From an uncultured Collinsella sp. (GTDB lineage Bacteria > Actinomycetota > Coriobacteriia > Coriobacteriales > Coriobacteriaceae): 5,989 nucleotides of DNA. Below, one piece after another: positions 5,331 to 5,989 of this stretch. Position numbers and translations under genes: made by a program. The stretch's first letter is position 1. The number at the start of each line of letters is the position of its first letter. The notes beneath the pieces were generated by a model. The model made no database searches, was not told the origin of the DNA, and saw only the letters and a program-made list of their open reading frames with translations. The stretch lies in the NCBI GenBank assembly GCA_958452935.1, contig CAUDVX010000065.1:1-5989 (forward strand). Reading direction: 5' to 3'.

Positions 5331-5989
5331 ATGGCATTCGATCCCATTCAAGAGGATTGCCATCGCCTCGTTCTTGAGGCCTTGCGCCGCGACAATATCC
5401 CGCTCACCGACGGCCCCGCCGTCGAGCGTCTGATGGAGCAATTCACCCGCGACCCCGCGCCGCTCATCGTGCACGATCGCGACCGCGCCGGACATCTCAT
5501 TGCCAAGGTGGTCGAGGCCGTTGACTACCGCATTCCCTTTATCCCCGACGATACCCAGGCCGAGCAGGAAGAGGCCGCTGCCGAGAACATGCTTCGCGAG
5601 GCCGCCGCACTCGATCCGACCAACTGGGATGCCCAGCGCATGTTGACGGCCCTCACCGCCGACTCCAACGAGGAATACGTGCAGTATCTGGTGTCCAAGC
5701 GCGATGAAGTCGAGCATGATCTGGCGCTCAAGATCGCCTCGGCGCAGGACCCCTATGAGCGCGAGGCCGCAGGCGACCTTATGCGCCGCCCCTACCTGCG
5801 CTGGCTTGCCGCCCTTGCGTCGCGCGCCCTCATTAGCGGACGCTATCGCATGTCGTTGGAGGCAGCGAATCGCAGCTTGGACTTTGCGCCCAACGACCCC
5901 GCCGGCGTCCGCCACACCGCGATGCTCGCCATGGCAAAGCTCGAATACCCCGCCGAGGAGCTCAAGCGATTTCGCTCTGCCCACTCCGT
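5331..5989 (+). CDS. Helical TPR-like protein, N-terminal part (continues beyond window)
   Basis: The frame is open from ATG 5331 to the right edge (219 complete codons), so the C-terminus is missing. AGGAGG at 5321-5326 lies 4 nt before the start. The protein is rich in alanine, leucine, arginine and acidic residues and predicted helical throughout. Two stretches look like tetratricopeptide-type helix pairs: about 82-108 (AENMLREAAALDPTNWDAQ) and about 163-203, where SLDFAPNDPAGVRHT follows a helix ending in SLEAANR. Such repeats usually form protein-binding scaffolds. There is no signal peptide, membrane segment or catalytic motif in the visible part, so it is probably cytoplasmic. The specific family and partner are not recognised. 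It is divergent from the dehydrogenase cluster and shares only the 499-bp upstream region with it. A long minus-strand frame overlaps it but lacks a ribosome site and reads as a shadow. Confidence 0.85.
   Translation, partial: MAFDPIQEDCHRLVLEALRRDNIPLTDGPAVERLMEQFTRDPAPLIVHDRDRAGHLIAKVVEAVDYRIPFIPDDTQAEQEEAAAENMLREAAALDPTNWDAQRMLTALTADSNEEYVQYLVSKRDEVEHDLALKIASAQDPYEREAAGDLMRRPYLRWLAALASRALISGRYRMSLEAANRSLDFAPNDPAGVRHTAMLAMAKLEYPAEELKRFRSAHS

Noticed and set aside
5094..5984. 296-codon minus-strand frame opposite the TPR-like gene
   Set aside because: It spans the TPR-like gene's ribosome site and candidate promoter without one of its own. The plus frame has AGGAGG and a coherent helical repeat protein.

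Overview
The window is GC-rich bacterial DNA with compact genes, good AGGAGG ribosome sites and short intergenic regions holding GC-rich hairpin terminators. Protein character (three iron/zinc-type group III alcohol dehydrogenases, a multi-cluster ferredoxin-like protein) and base composition suggest an anaerobic, fermentative actinobacterium. A gut Coriobacteriia member such as Collinsella is my best guess. That placement is inference from the look of the proteins and intergenic sequence and has not been checked by a search.

Layout from left to right. Positions 1-1090 (minus) hold most of a protein with paired 4Fe-4S motifs at its N-terminus and again near residue 360; it runs off the left edge. 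Positions 1242-2309 (minus) encode a divergent glycerol-dehydrogenase-like protein. Positions 2423-3523 (minus) encode a canonical glycerol dehydrogenase (GldA). Positions 3608-4831 (minus) encode an iron-containing alcohol dehydrogenase of the butanol dehydrogenase / AdhE C-terminal type. Positions 4832-5330 are a 499-bp divergent intergenic region. It has candidate promoters facing both ways, a perfect 9-bp dyad upstream of the alcohol dehydrogenase, and an odd 5011-5277 stretch that is open in both directions and rich in overlapping inverted repeats. Positions 5331-5989 (plus) are the start of a helical, TPR-like protein that runs off the right edge.

The three dehydrogenases lie head to tail on the minus strand, but strong intrinsic terminators follow the alcohol dehydrogenase (3547-3586) and gldA (2375-2411). 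They therefore look like a cluster of separately controlled or attenuated units, not a simple operon. Together they would interconvert alcohols or polyols and carbonyls with NAD(P)H, fitting redox balancing during fermentation: GldA links glycerol and dihydroxyacetone, the alcohol dehydrogenase would reduce aldehydes, and the substrate of the GldA paralogue is unknown. The ferredoxin-like protein may share the electron-transfer theme, but its partner lies outside the window.

No RNA gene, CRISPR array, insertion sequence or prophage gene was seen. The most interesting items are the gldA paralogue with altered active-site surroundings, the long palindrome in its leader, the terminator just in front of gldA, and the structured element at 5011-5277.
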